Assembly: GCF_003255815.1 (NCBI RefSeq)
Contig: NC_037689.1
Location: forward strand, 142,316,766 to 142,380,765
Length of the DNA: 64,000 bases
Direction: 5' to 3'
Origin: Theropithecus gelada
Taxonomy: Eukaryota; Chordata; Mammalia; Primates; Cercopithecidae
Positions 1 to 11,161 of the stretch are shown piece by piece. The notes beneath the pieces were generated by a model, which made no database searches, was not told the DNA's origin, and saw only the letters and a program-made list of their open reading frames with translations. Both the position numbers and the translations under genes were made by a program. The first letter of the stretch is position 1; every line of letters begins with the position of its first letter.

Positions 1-975
1 ATTGAATAAAGCTAATTACTAAAAACAACCCTTTGTTAAGCTTAAAAAATAACTAGAAAAATTTCATAGCTAGGCATCAGACTTTTTGTATTTCCCATGT
101 TATAAAGCACAGTGCTAGGCAGCCAGGATCTACTGAGTATGGTACTACATAAATATTTACTAGGAAGAAAATATGTGCTCTGCTTGCAAGACATTAGATA
201 GGGCAAAACTCAAAGGTTACTATTCTGCTTTGTTCTCTTTAACATTTTATCTTAAGACAAGATATCTGTTGCTCACTTGCGAAAATTAGTAGTTACTGAA
301 TAATGAGGCCTATTAATGACTAATGCACAACAAAGAGAGTAATCACTAACCTTTAATAATAAAATCAAAAGCCTAAACTGAAACGAAACGGATGACAATA
401 ATAATAGCAGTGATTTGATTTTTGTTTTGAGAGATCCCTGTGCAAAGCTAAGAGTAAATTAAATATTAAATGCAGATGGCAAGAAAAGGCTTTGTAAAGA
501 CCATGGTTTGTAAAATATTAGCTCCTTATTATCTCAACAGAATAGACCTATAAATTTATTTGAAAGATTTAAGTGATACATTTTATAGTCAGTAAAAGAT
601 AATGAACAATAATTTCAAAGAGAGAGTAGAGAGCAGTCAATTTCAAACCAAGTTTATAAACAGAAGAGGTAAAATGTCATGTTGATATCTTTGATAGCCT
701 CAGTGGCCTCTCCTTATCAATTGACTGGGTATTCCTATCTCCTTACTTTTGAGGAAGGATGTGGAGAATAAAGATATTAGGGACAATATAGAACATTCTT
801 CAATCAAACACAATTGAACAATGATTATTGAAAAGCTTTCATTCACTTTCATTAGCTACAGACACATTCTCCGTATCATTACTGATTTTATGCATCGAAT
901 ATACTATTGAATGCTGAAGATTTAGGCAAACTTAAGAATCAAGTGCACTTAATTATTGTAGAGGAAGCTTATTTT
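1..975. other. AT-rich unassigned sequence
   Basis: No open frame, repeat consensus or RNA gene is recognised here. The sequence is AT-rich with no long low-complexity tract. It may be single-copy DNA or repeats too old to recognise by eye. Confidence 0.5.
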
Positions 976-1070
976 CTCCATTTATTTATTCATGTATTCA
1001 ACAAACTTTTATGAAAGGCATACTATGTGCCAAGAACTATGCTAAAGGATGGGGATACAAAAATAAATGT
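976..1070 (-). repeat. L2-like LINE fragment
   Basis: The stretch has the typical L2 3'-end wording: ATTCAACAAAC, then an ACTATGTGCCAAG-type core, then GGGGATACAAA. This corresponds to the reverse complement of the L2 tail that ends in a TTGAATGAATG-type repeat. Only the terminal ~90 bp are visible, and they are diverged. Confidence 0.55.
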
Positions 1071-1455
1071 CAATTTCTGCTTTATTTTCAACTCTTATTT
1101 TAGAATCAGTTGCTACATGTGCAGGTTTGTTACAAAGGTGTATTGCTTGATGCTCAGGTTTGGAGTATGACTGAGCCTGTCACCCAGGCACTGAGCATAG
1201 GACCCAATAGGGAGTTTTTTATCCCTTGCTCCCCTTCCTCCCTTCTCTTGTATTCCTCAGTATCTCTTGTTCCTATCTTTATGTCCATGTGAACCCAATG
1301 TTTAGCTTTGACTTGTAAGTGAGAACACGTATTATTTGGTTTTCTTTTCCTGCACGAATTCACTTAGAATAATGGTTTCCAGCTGTATCCATGCTGCTGC
1401 AAAGGCCATGATTTTGTTCTCTCTTATGGTTATGTAGTGTTTCATGGTGTATATG

Positions 1456-1660
1456 TGAAGGGGTGGCCTGCCCCTCCACACCTGTGGGCGTTTCTCGTTA
1501 GGTGGAAGGAGAGACTTGAGAAAAGACATGAGACACAGAGACAAAGTATAGAGACAGAAAAAGTGGGACCAGGGCACCGGCGCACAGCATACAGAGGACC
1601 CACGCCGGCACTGGTCTCTGAGTTCCCTTAGTATTTATTGATAATTTTTTTTTTTTTTTN

Positions 1661-1696
<36 letters not shown>

Positions 1697-2535
1697 AGAC
1701 GGAGTCTCGCTCTGTAGCCCAGGCTGGAGTGCAGTGGCCGGATCTCTGCTCACTGCATTATCTTTACCATCTTAGAAAAAGGGAAGTAGCAGGATAATAG
1801 GATCATCATAGGGAGAAGGTCAGCAGTAAGACATATGAATAAAAATCTCTGTGACATAAATTTAAGGAAAAGTGCTGTGCCTTGATATGCATATGCAAAT
1901 ATCTCCATAAACCTTTTTAGTGCATAAAGAGCAGCATTGCGCTAGCAAGTCCCACCTTTCACCCTAAGGTGGTTTTCTCCTTTCTCAGTAAACAGAACAT
2001 ACAATCGGGTTTTACACCAAGATATTCCATTGCCCAGGGACGGGCAGGAGACAGATGCTTTTCTCTACCTCAACCGCCAACAACCGCCAAGAGGCCTTCT
2101 TTCCTCTTACACTAGTCATCCTCAGCACAGACCCTTCACGGGTGTCAGGCTGGGGGACCATCAGGTGTTTCTCTTCTCATGGGGCCATATTTCAGACTAT
2201 CACATGGGGAGAAACCTTGGACAATACCTAGCTTTCCTAGGCAGAGGTCCCTGCGACCTTTGGCAGTGTACCTGTCCCTGGGTACTTGAGATTAAGAGAA
2301 TGGTGATGACTTTTAACCAGCATACTGCCTTCAGGCACTTGTTAATCAAAGCACACCCTGCACAGCCCAAAATCCGTTAAATCTTGAGTCACCACAGCAC
2401 ATGTCTCTTGCAAGGACAAGGTTGGGGGTAGGGTCACAGATTAACAGCGTCTCAAATACAGAACAAAATGGAGTCTCTTATGTCTACTTCTTTCTATATA
2501 GACACAGTAACAGTCTGATCTTTCTTTTCCCCACA
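1456..2535 (-). mobile_element. Solo LTR of HERV-K (HML-2), LTR5-like
   Basis: On the minus strand the element begins TGTGGGGAAAAGAAAG and ends with a CCACCCCTTCA-type terminus, both typical of LTR5. It lies between two perfect 6-bp duplications, TATATG at 1450-1455 and 2536-2541, and 6 bp is the duplication length of HERV-K. No gag, pol or env sequence is present, so this is the product of recombination between the two LTRs of a provirus. An AATAAA polyadenylation motif lies in the R-like part near 1632-1640. Without the internal Alu piece the length is about 960 bp, as expected for LTR5. Reading frames inside it (for example 2030-2380) are incidental. Confidence 0.88.
1645..1757 (-). repeat. 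5'-truncated young Alu inside the LTR
   Basis: A long T run (poly-A on the minus strand, with an N at 1660) is followed by only about 63 bp of the Alu 3' end, from GAGACGGAGTCTCGC to GCTCACTGCA. It carries GTGGCCGGATCT, a variant I associate with Old World monkey AluYR. No clear target-site duplication is seen against the LTR flanks. Confidence 0.75.
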
Positions 2536-3110
2536 TATATGCACCACATTTTCTTAATCCACTCCACCATCAGTGTGCACCTGGGCTGATTCCGTCTTTG
2601 ATATTGTGAATAGTGCTGCAGTGAACATATGGGTGCAAGTGTCTTTTTGGTAGAATGATTTATTTTCCTTTGGGTATATAGCCAGTTATGAGATTGCTCA
2701 AAGAACTATCTAAACTGCTTTCCACAGTGACTGAACTAATTTACATTCACATCAAGAAGTGTATATATGTTCCCTTTTCTCCACAGCCTCACCAGCATCT
2801 GTTATTTTTTGACATTTTACCAAAGTAATTTTGACTGGTATGAGATAGTATCTCATTGTGATTTTGATTTGCATTTCTCTGATGATTGGTGATGATAAGC
2901 TTTCTTTTTTGTATGTGTCTTGGCCACTTGTATGCCTTCTTCTAAGAAGTGTTCATGACCTTTGCCTACTTTTTAATAGGGTCATTTATTTTTTCTTATT
3001 GATTTGTTTAAGTTATTTATAGATTCTGGATATTAGACCTGTCTCCGATGCACAGTTGTGACTATTTTCTCCCATTCTCTAGGTTGTCTGCTTACTCCGT
3101 TGATTCTTTC

Positions 3111-3493
3111 CGTCTGCCCTTCCTCCCTTTCTTGCTCTCTTTCTCTCCTTCCTTCCTGTCTCTCCTTCCTTTCTTCTCTTTTCTTTTCCTTTCTTTTCTT
3201 TCTTTGTCTCACTCTGTCACCCAGGCTGGAATCCAGTGGCACCATCTTGACCCACTGCAACCTCTGCTTCCTGGGCTCAAGTGATTCTCCAGCGTCAGCC
3301 TCCCAAGAAGCTGGCACTACAGGCAGGAGTCAACAATGCCCAGCTAATTATTGTATTTTATTTATTTTTTTAAATATAGATGGGGTTTCGCCATGTTGAC
3401 TAGGGGGGTTTCAAACTCCTGAGCTCAAAGTGATCTGCCTGCCTCGTGCTCCGAAAGTGCTTGGATTACGGGTGTGAGCCACAGTGACCGGCC
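3111..3493 (-). repeat. Alu with long pyrimidine-rich tail remnant
   Basis: An antisense Alu, from TCACTCTGTCACCCAGGC to GTGAGCCACAGTGACCGGCC. Its A-tail has decayed to a ~95-bp polypyrimidine stretch (3111-3205). Imperfect duplications of GTTGATTCTTTC flank it at about 3099-3110 and 3495-3509. It lies inside the antisense L1, whose text resumes at once on the right. Divergence suggests AluJ or old AluS. Confidence 0.88.
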
Positions 3494-4645
3494 AGTTGAT
3501 AATTTCTTTAGCCGTGAAGAAGCTCTTTAGTTTAATCAGGTCCCACTTGTCAATTTTTGTTGCAATTGCTTTTGAGGATTTAGTCATACATTCTTTGCCA
3601 AAGCTGATAGCAAGAAATATATTTTCTAGGTTTTCTTAGAGGATTTTTATAGTTTGAGGTTTTAAATTTAATCTTATAATCTATCTCAAGTTGACTTTTG
3701 TATATGGTGATAGGTAGGGGTCCATTTTTATTCTTCTGTTATCAGTTATTCCAGCACAATTTGTTGAATAGAAAATCTTTTTCTCATTGCTCATTTTTAT
3801 CATCTTTTTTGAAGATCAGATGGTCATTGTTGTGTGGCATTATTTCTGGGCTATTTTGTTCCATTGGTCTATGTGTCTGTATTTGTATAAGTTTTATACA
3901 TGTTTTTGTATCATGTTGTTTTAGTTACTGTAGCCTTGTAGTATAGTTTGAAGTAGGGTAACATGATGCCTTTGGCTTTGGTTTTTTTGCTTACTATTGT
4001 TTCAGCTATTTGGTCTCTTTTTGGTTCCATATGAATTTTAGAATATATTTTTTCTGATTCTGCAAACAATTATATTGGTAGATTGTTAGGAATTGCTTTG
4101 AATTTGTAAATTGCTTTCGGTAGCATGGTCATTTTAATGATATTGATTCTTCCAATGCATGAGCATAGACTATTTTTCAATTTATTCATATCATCTCTGA
4201 TTCCTTTAAGCAGTATTTTGTAGTTCTCCTTGTAGAGATATTTCACTCTGTGGTTAGATGTACTCCTAGGTATTTTATTCTTTTGTGGCTAATGGGATTT
4301 CATTATTGATTTTGCTCGCAGCTTGAATGTTATTAGTGTCTACAAATACCAATTACTTTTGTATATGTATTTTGTATCTTAAAATTTTACTAAAGTAGTT
4401 TATCAGTTCTAGGAGACTTTTGCAGGAATTTTTAGGGGTTTCCAGATATAGAATTGTATCTTCAGTGAAGAGATACTCTGACTTATTCTTTTCCTATTTG
4501 GATGGCTTTTATTTCTTTTGCCTAATTGCTCTTGCTAGGATTTTTAGAACTGTGTTGAGAGTGGGCATCCTTGTCTTGTTCCAGTTCTCAAGGGAAATGC
4601 TGCCAACTTTTGCCCACTTAGTATGATGTTGGCGATGAGTTTAGA

Positions 4646-4859
4646 ATCAAATAATAAGCTTACTGTCTACAGTGTGATGTCATGAAGAAAATAAGCAGTG
4701 AAAATATGGAATCACATGGGAAAACATCTAGTTCTGTCTTTCTGGAAAGGAAGTAGAGTTATGGAAGCTTTCTAGAGATGATGCCACAAGAATGCTATTC
4801 CTAACGGTATTTCTAAGCTTTCTAAACTTGCCACCCTTGTTTGATATTATTTACTGTTT
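4646..4859. other. Unassigned spacer
   Basis: No repeat, gene or motif is recognised between the truncated end of the L1 and the next L1-like fragment. Confidence 0.4.
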
Positions 4860-5012
4860 TAAAAATAAAGTTTTTATTTTAGAACAATATTAGATTTACA
4901 GAAAAATTGCACTGATAGTATAGAGTTTTCATATACTCAACATCCAAATCTCGTTGCTATTAACATCTTATATTAGTATGGCCCATTTGTTAAAACTAAC
5001 AAACCAATATTG
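4860..5012 (-). repeat. Old L1M-type fragment
   Basis: It contains the common mammalian L1 wording TTAGATTTACAGAAAAATTG, followed by a TTAACATCTTATATTAGTATGG block, in antisense orientation. It is short and diverged; the subfamily cannot be stated. Confidence 0.5.
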
Positions 5013-5025
5013 ATAGCTTATTATA

Positions 5026-5264
5026 TTGCTGTTCTTGTGATAGTGAATAAGTTTCACGAGATCTGATGGATCTATAAAGGGGACTTTCCCTGCACAAGCT
5101 CTCTTTGCCTGTTGCCATCCATGTAAAATGTGACTTGCTTCTCCTTGCCTTCAACCATGATTGTGAGGCCTCTCCAGCCATGTGGAACTGTAAGTCCATT
5201 AAACCTCTTATTCCTCCCAGTCTTGCGTATGTCTTTATCAGCAGCCTTAAAACGAACTAATACA
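5026..5264 (+). repeat. MaLR LTR fragment (MST/THE1 type)
   Basis: The 3' two thirds of a MaLR LTR: CACGAGATCTGATGG, then CCATGATTGTGAGGCC-like text, then GCCATGTGGAACTGTAAGTCC, and the terminal AACGAACTAATACA. The first ~100 bp of the LTR are missing. It stands alone, with no internal sequence next to it. Confidence 0.8.
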
Positions 5265-5700
5265 ACATGTCCTTGACAAAACAAAATTCAACTCATAGGA
5301 ATATTGCCACCAAATTGTAATTTTAATTAAAATTCCATAATAAAAAATATGTTAAGCACCTTTTCACAGGTTTGTTTGCCAACAATTTATCTTCTTGATA
5401 ACATATGTCCAGATATTTGCCCATTTTTTAAAATTGGGTTTTTTGCTTATTGTTGCAATTTAAATGTTTTTGTATATTATAGAAACATGTTCTCTGTCAG
5501 ATATGTGTCTTCCAAATATTTTCTCTCAGTCTTGGCTTGTCTATAATTCTTTAGACAGTGTCATTTGTAAAGCAAAATATTTTAATTTTAATAAAGAACA
5601 ATTTATATTTTCTATTATAAACTTTGCTTTTTGGGTTGCTACAACTTACCTTCAAAGCCAAGTTTGCCTATACTTTTTCTGACTTTCTTCTAAAGCAATT

Positions 5701-6055
5701 TGATAGAATTTGGCTGTGTCCTCACCCAAATTTCACATGGAATTGTAATAATCCCCATGTGCCAAGGGCAGACCAGGTGGAGATAATTGAATCATGGGGA
5801 CAGTTTTCCCCATGCTGTTATCATAGTAGTGAATAAGTCTCATGAGATCTGCTGGGTTTATCAACGGGAGTCTCCCTGCACAAGCTCTCTTGCCTGGCAC
5901 CATTTAAGACGTGCCTTTCCTCCTCCTTTGCCTCTGCCATGATTTTGAGGCCTTCCCAGCCATGTGGAACTGTGAGTTTATTAAATCTCTTTTTCTGTAT
6001 AAATTATGCAATCTCAGGTATGTCTTTATTACCAGCATGACAACTGACTAACACA
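5701..6055 (+). mobile_element. 5' LTR of MaLR provirus (MST type)
   Basis: It starts TGATAGAATTTGGCTGTG and ends GACTAACACA, as MST/THE1 LTRs do. It carries the body motifs ATTGAATCATGGGGACAG, CATGAGATCTGCTGG and CAGCCATGTGGAACTGTGAG. The 5-bp duplication CAATT lies just before it at 5696-5700 and again after the 3' LTR at 7934-7938, so both original proviral ends are preserved. Confidence 0.9.
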
Positions 6056-7586
6056 TTAAATTGTTACTTGGGAAAGTGGGGTGCTGCTGTAAAGATAGCT
6101 GAAAATGTGGAAGCAACTTTGGAACTGATTAACAGACAGAGGTTGGAACAGTTTGGAGAGCTCAGAAAGAGAGGAAAAATGTGGAAAAGTTTGGAACTTC
6201 CCAGAAACTTGTTGAATGGCTTTTACCAAAATGCTGATAGTGATATGGATAGTAAGGTCCAGGCTGAGGTGGTCTCAGATGGAGATGAGGATCTTGTTGG
6301 GAACTGGAATAAAGGTGACTCTTACTATGTTTTAGTAAAAGGACCGGTGCCATTTTTCCCCTGCCCTAGAGATCTGTGGAACTTTGAACTTGAGAGAGAT
6401 GATTTGGGGTATCTGGTGGAAGAAATTTTTAAGTGGAAAAGTGTTCAAAAGGAAGCAGAGCATAAACGTTTTAAAAAATTGCAGCCTGATGATGAGACAT
6501 TAAAAAAAAAACATTTTCTGGGGAGAATTTCAAGCAAGCTGCAGAAATTTGCATAAATAACAAGAAGCCAAATGCCACTCATCAAAACAATGGGGAAAAT
6601 GTCTCCAGGGCATGTCAAATAACATGATGGAAGCCCCTCCCATCATAGGTCCAAAGGCCTAGGAGGGAAAAATGGTATCCTGGGCTAGGTCCAGGGCCCC
6701 CCTGCTCTGTACAGCCCTGGGACTTGGTGTCCTGCATGCTAGCTGCTACAGCTGTGGCTAAAAGGGGCCAAGGTACAGCTCAGGCTGTTGCTTCAGAGGG
6801 TGCAAGCCCCAAGCCTTGGTAGCTTCCACGTGGTGTTGAGCCTGCAGGTGCACAAGAGTCAAGAATTGAGGTTTGGGAACCTCTGCCTAGATTTCAGATG
6901 ATGTGTGAAAATGCCTGGTTGCCCAGGCAGAAGTCTGCTGCAGGGGCGGAGTTTTCTGGAGAACTACCTATAGGGCAGTGAGGAAGGGAAATGTGGTTTG
7001 AAGCTCCCATAGAGTCCCCACTGGGGCACTGCCTAGTGGAGCTGTGAGAAGAAAGCCACCATCCTTCAGACCCCAGAATGGTAGATCCACTGACAGCTTG
7101 CACTGTACACCTGGAAAAGCTGTAGGCACTCAACTGTGGAAGCAGCTGGGGTGGGGGGTTGTACCCTGCAAAGCCACAGAGGCAGAGCTTCTCAAGGCTA
7201 TGGAAGCCCATCTCTTGCATCAAAATGATCTAGATGTGAGACACAGAGTCAAAGGAGATCATTTTGGGACTTTTAAGGTTTAATGATAGCCCTATTGGAT
7301 TTTGGACTTTCATGGGACCTGTTGCCCCTCCGTTTTTTCCTTTTCTGCCATTTGGAATGGGCATATTTACCCAATGCCTGTATCCTCATTGTATCTAGGA
7401 AGTAACTAACTTGCTTTTGATTTTACAAGTTCATAGGCAGAAGGTACTTTCCTTGTGTCAGATGAGACTTTGGACTGTGGACTTTTGAGTTAATGCTGAA
7501 ATAAGTGAAGACTTTGGGGCAGTTGGGAAGGCATGATTGGTTTTGAAATGTGAGGACGTAAGACTTGGGAGGGGCCAGAGGTAGAA
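6056..7586 (+). mobile_element. MaLR internal region (MST-int)
   Basis: About 1.5 kb between two MST LTRs. The order of landmarks is the usual one for MST/THE1 internal DNA: GGAAGCAACTTTGGAACTG, then GTGGTCTCAGATGGAGATGA, then CAGGGCATGTCAAA, then GGGGCCAAGGTACAGCTC, then CTTTTGATTTTACAAG near the 3' end. MaLRs lack their own pol and env and are thought to have been mobilised by ERVL-related machinery. The length is close to full. Confidence 0.9.
6068..6556 (+). pseudogene. Gag-region-like open frame of MaLR internal sequence
   Basis: A 162-codon frame runs from just inside the internal region to a stop at 6554-6556. It is lysine- and glutamate-rich, with no signal peptide, membrane segment or zinc-knuckle motif. 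A second MST copy in this window (13226-13474) is open in the same frame, with a matching VSDGDEDL core, so the frame was probably coding in the ancestral element. MaLR internal DNA has been linked to ERVL gag, but I cannot show that homology here. It is only the first third of the internal region; the rest is closed by stops. Host function is not suggested. Confidence 0.45.
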
Positions 7587-7933
7587 TGATATGGTTTGGC
7601 CATGTCCCTACTCAAATCTCACCATTAATTGTAATAATCCCCACGTGTCAAGTGGGGGGCCAGGTGGAGATAATTGAATCATGGGGGCAGTTTCCCTCAT
7701 ACTGTTCTTTTTGTTGTGAACAAGTTTCACAAGTCCTGATGGTTTTATAAACCTGCACAAGCTCTCTTGCCTGTCACCATGTAAGAGGTGCCTTTGCTTC
7801 TCTTTTGCCTTCTGCCATGATTGTGAGGTCACCCCAGCCAAGTGGAACTGTGAGTCCATTAAACCTCTTTTTCTGTATAAATTACCCAGTCTCAGTTATG
7901 TCTTTATTAGTAGCATGAGAACTGAAAAATACA
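7587..7933 (+). mobile_element. 3' LTR of MaLR provirus (MST type)
   Basis: It starts TGATATGGTTTGGCCATG and ends GAACTGAAAAATACA, followed by the CAATT duplication at 7934-7938. It is colinear with the 5' LTR but differs from it by many substitutions and a few small indels, consistent with an old insertion. Confidence 0.9.
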
Positions 7934-8143
7934 CAATTATAATTTTATATTTTGCATTTAGTGTAACCATAAATATTGAAGTAATTGTCGTGAAAAGTGT
8001 TAAGGTGTGTCTCTAGATTCATTTTTTATTTTGCATGTGGATGTTCCATTTTTTCTGTAGCATTTGCTGAAAAGACTAATTTTTCTTCATAAATTTGACT
8101 TTGCTCCTTAGCCCAAAAATTATGTTTGTATAAACCTATTTCT

Positions 8144-8480
8144 TTTTTTTTTTTTTTTGAACTTGAAAAGTTACCCCCGGACATGGATGAATATTTATTT
8201 TGTACTTAAATCTGCAAATCATTAAGTGTCCCTTGTCCTGAGATGATTATTTTCCTCATAATAGATTTCTGTTGCATTCACATTGTTTCAGCTTTTGATT
8301 GACCATTTGGAATATGACAGTTGCTTGTCGCATTTCATTTGGCTTCGGTCTCCCCTAGCTTGTTTTTGCAGTTATCCCTGGAGTGTACTTTGCTTTATGT
8401 GATGTCTAAAGAAGCTTGCCTCTGTCTTTTCAGAAATCTTTGTCCTAATGAGAAAACTAAAAAGAATTTCTGACAATGTT
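8144..8480 (-). other. Probable L1 3'-transduced sequence with its own poly(A)
   Basis: On the minus strand the L1PA 3' end and its first A run (about 8481-8489) are followed by ~320 bp of unrelated sequence (8159-8480). A second A run then follows (T run 8144-8158), and after it the target-site duplication. An AATAAA lies at 8199-8194 on the minus strand, about 35 nt before the second A run. This is the arrangement left when an L1 transcript reads through its own weak polyadenylation signal and carries downstream genomic DNA to a new site. The sequence is not a repeat I recognise. Confidence 0.8.
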
Positions 8481-9719
8481 GATTTTTTTTTTACATTATT
8501 ATTATACTTTAAGTTCTAGGGTACATGTGCACAATGTGCAGGTTTGTCACATATGTATACATGTGCCATGTTGGTGTGCTGCACCCATTAACTCGTCATT
8601 TGCATTAGGTATATCTCCTAATGCTATCCCCCCTCCTCCCTCCCCCCTCCCCACAATAGGACCCAGTGTGTGATGTTCCCCTTCCCATGTCCAAGTGTTC
8701 TCATTGTTCAATTCCCACCTATGAGTGAGAACATGCGGTATTTGGTTTTCTGTTCTTGCGATAGTTTGCTGAGAATGATGGTTTCCAGCTGCATCCATGT
8801 CCCTACAAAGGACACAAACTCATCCTTGTTTATGGCTGCATAGTATTCCATGGTATATATGTGCCACAATTTCTTAATCCTGTCTGTCACTGATGGACAT
8901 TTGGGTTGGTTCCAAGTCTTTGCTATTGTGATTAGTGCTGCAATAAATATACATGTGCATGTGTCTTTATAGCAGCGTGACTTATAATCCTTTGGGTATA
9001 TCCCCAGTAATGGGATGGCTGGGTCAAATGGTATTTCTAGTTCTAGATCCTTGAGGAATCGCCACACTGTGTTTCACAATGGTTGAACTAGTTTACAGTC
9101 CCACCAACAGTGTAAAAGTGTTCCTATTTCTCCACATCCTCTCTAGCACCTGTTGTTTCCTGATTTTTTAATGATTGCCATTCTAACTGGTATGAGATGG
9201 TATCTCATTGTGGTTTTGATTTGCATTTCTCTGATGACAAGTGATGATGAGCATTTTTTCATGTGTCTGTTGGCTGCATAAATGTCTTCTTTTGAGCAGT
9301 GTCTGTTCATATCCTTTGCCCACTTTTTGATGGGGTTGTTTTTGTCTTGTAAATTTGATTGAATTATTTATAGGTTCTGTATATTAGCCCTTTGTCAGAT
9401 GAGTAGATTGCAAAAATTGTCTCCCATTCTGTAGGTTGCATGTTCACTCTGATGGTAGTTTCTTTTGCTGTGCAGAAGCTCTTTAGTTTAATTAGATCCC
9501 ATTTGTCAATTTTGGCTTTTGTTGCCGCTGCTTTTGGTGTTTTAGACATGAAGTCCTTGCCCATGCCTATGTCCTGAATGGTGTTACCTAGGTTTTCTTC
9601 TAGGGTTTTTATGGTTTTAGATCTAATCCATCTTGAATTAATTTTCATATAAGGAGTAAGGAAAGGATGCAGTTTCAGCTTTCTACTTATGGCTAGCCAA
9701 TTTTCCCAGCACCATTTAT
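8481..9719 (-). mobile_element. 5'-truncated L1PA with 3' transduction
   Basis: A young antisense L1. The 3' end is at the T run near 8481-8489, and the copy is truncated in ORF2 at 9719. The insertion as a whole (8144-9719) lies between two copies of the 13-bp sequence TAAACCTATTTCT at 8131-8143 and 9720-9732. The ORF2 C-terminal frames are broken (fragments at 8708-9067 and 9364-9753 on the minus strand, the latter running past the element end). It interrupts the older L1M. Confidence 0.88.
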
Positions 9720-10186
9720 TAAACCTATTTCTAAACTCTGCATCCTGTTTCATTGATCTATTTGTCTGTTATTTCACAAATATCACACTGTCTTAATTTA
9801 TCCTAGCTTTATAGTAAGCCTTGATGTCAGGTAATGGAAGCCCTCCAACTTTGTTCTTCCCTATTAATACTGTATCAGTATTCTGGGTATTTTGCCTCTG
9901 TATATAAATTTTATAATCATTTGGTTGATATTCAAAAAATAACTTGATGGGATTGGGATTGTACTAAATATATAGATCAAGTTAAGAAAAATGAACAAAT
10001 TAACAATATTGAGTCTTTCTATCCATGAACATAAAATATCTCTGCATTTATTTAGATCTTTTTTTATTTCCTTCACCAGAGTTTTGTACTTTTCCTTCTA
10101 TTGATCTGGTATATATTTTGTTAGGTTTATACCATTTAGTTTTTATATTATTGTGAATAGTGTGATTTTATTGTAAAAATTCAATT

Positions 10187-10469
10187 TTTTATCACTGGCA
10201 TAACTATCTATCTATCTCTATTGTCAAATAAAACCTTATATGAAATTTGTAGTCAGTGGCCTCTGAGCCTCCTCTGTAAGGAACACTTTTAAAAATCATT
10301 TTTGGAAGACCGAGGATTCTATTAAAGGGTGAGCTCTTAGTCTTTAGCAAATTATCCTATTGCTTTGAGCCATAAGATTATCTCAAGCTGGTACTAAGCA
10401 CCTATAGGAGACCTGTCAAAGCTCAAGGGCACCTACACTAAGAATCCCTTCATGGTTACCAATTTGTGA
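10187..10469. other. Unassigned spacer
   Basis: No gene or repeat family recognised. It follows the 5'-truncated end of the old L1M. Confidence 0.4.
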
Positions 10470-10850
10470 ACCTCAAAGTATCTGAGACAGATCTCAATCA
10501 TTTTAGAAAGTTTATTTTGCCAACGTTAAGGACATGCCTGTGATACACCCGCAGGAGGCCCTGACAAAATCTGCCCAAGGTGATTGGGGTACCGCTTGCA
10601 TTTACACATTTTAGGAAGATGTAATACATCAACTAGTGCTTGTAAGATTTACACTGGTTTTAACAGGGAGGTCAGGACAACTCAGAGGGGTACTTCCAGG
10701 TCACACATAGATTTAAAGTCTTTCTGACTGGCAATTGGTGGAAAAGTTATTATCAATCAAAAGAAATGTCTTGATTGTGATAAGGGGTTGTGGAGACTGG
10801 AGGACTCTAAAGGTAGAAGACAAGTGTCAAATGGCCCAAACCCTGAGAAA
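10470..10850. repeat. LTR-like medium-reiteration repeat, family unassigned
   Basis: The wording GTTTATTTTGCCAACG, GCAGGAGGCCCTGACAAAAT, CTGCCCAAGGTGATTGGGG and GATAAGGGGTTGTGGAGAC recurs in many primate loci, in a repeat that I remember as LTR-like. I cannot assign the family name or the strand with confidence. Confidence 0.4.
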
Positions 10851-11161
10851 TGAAAGAGAGGGAAGACATAGGAAAACGGAAGAGACTCATACAAACAAAT
10901 TAGGAAAAGTATTATAATGAGATAAAAAGTTATCCTTAAGGAAATCCTTCGCCTCAAAGAGGCACCATGGTAACATAAACGGAGCACTAGAATCGTGGCA
11001 AAAGTCTCAGTGTGGATCTTAAATCTGCAGCATTCCTTAGGCAATAAATTACTTGTTAATAAATTATAAGGCATTTGTAGATGAAGGTGGATTTTATTCA
11101 TCTTTAGATTGACAACGTCTAACATAACATCTGGTTAAAAGGCTCTTGTTTGAATCTAAAT
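10851..11161. other. Unassigned spacer
   Basis: No recognised repeat or gene. It is purine-rich at the left (AGAGAGGGAAGACATAGG) and AT-rich at the right. Confidence 0.35.

Larger units (their letters stand above)
1085..4645 (-). repeat. L1 LINE, antisense, 5'-truncated (L1MA/L1PB grade)
   Basis: Reading the minus strand gives an L1 3' UTR (reverse of a GTGCAGGTTTGTTAC start at 1119), then the ORF2 C-terminal part, and the copy stops near the reverse-transcriptase region around 4640. It is a much-mutated, non-coding copy. It is interrupted by a solo LTR (1456-2535) and an antisense Alu (3111-3493). The flanking L1 text joins correctly across both inserts, so all parts belong to one insertion. 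Confidence 0.85.
5300..10186 (-). repeat. Old antisense L1M in three pieces
   Basis: The three colinear parts are 5300-5695, 7939-8130 and 9733-10186. In antisense they read an L1M ORF2, beginning near the wording GCCCATTTTTTAAAATTGGG and ending near the segment about GTTTTGTACTTTTCCTTC. The gaps are filled by a MaLR provirus (5701-7933) and by a young L1PA with transduced tail (8144-9719). Both inserts are bounded by duplications of the L1M host sequence, which proves the order of events. Confidence 0.82.

Noticed and set aside
2030..2380. 116-codon open frame
   Set aside because: It lies wholly within the solo HERV-K LTR and is antisense to it; no protein family matches.
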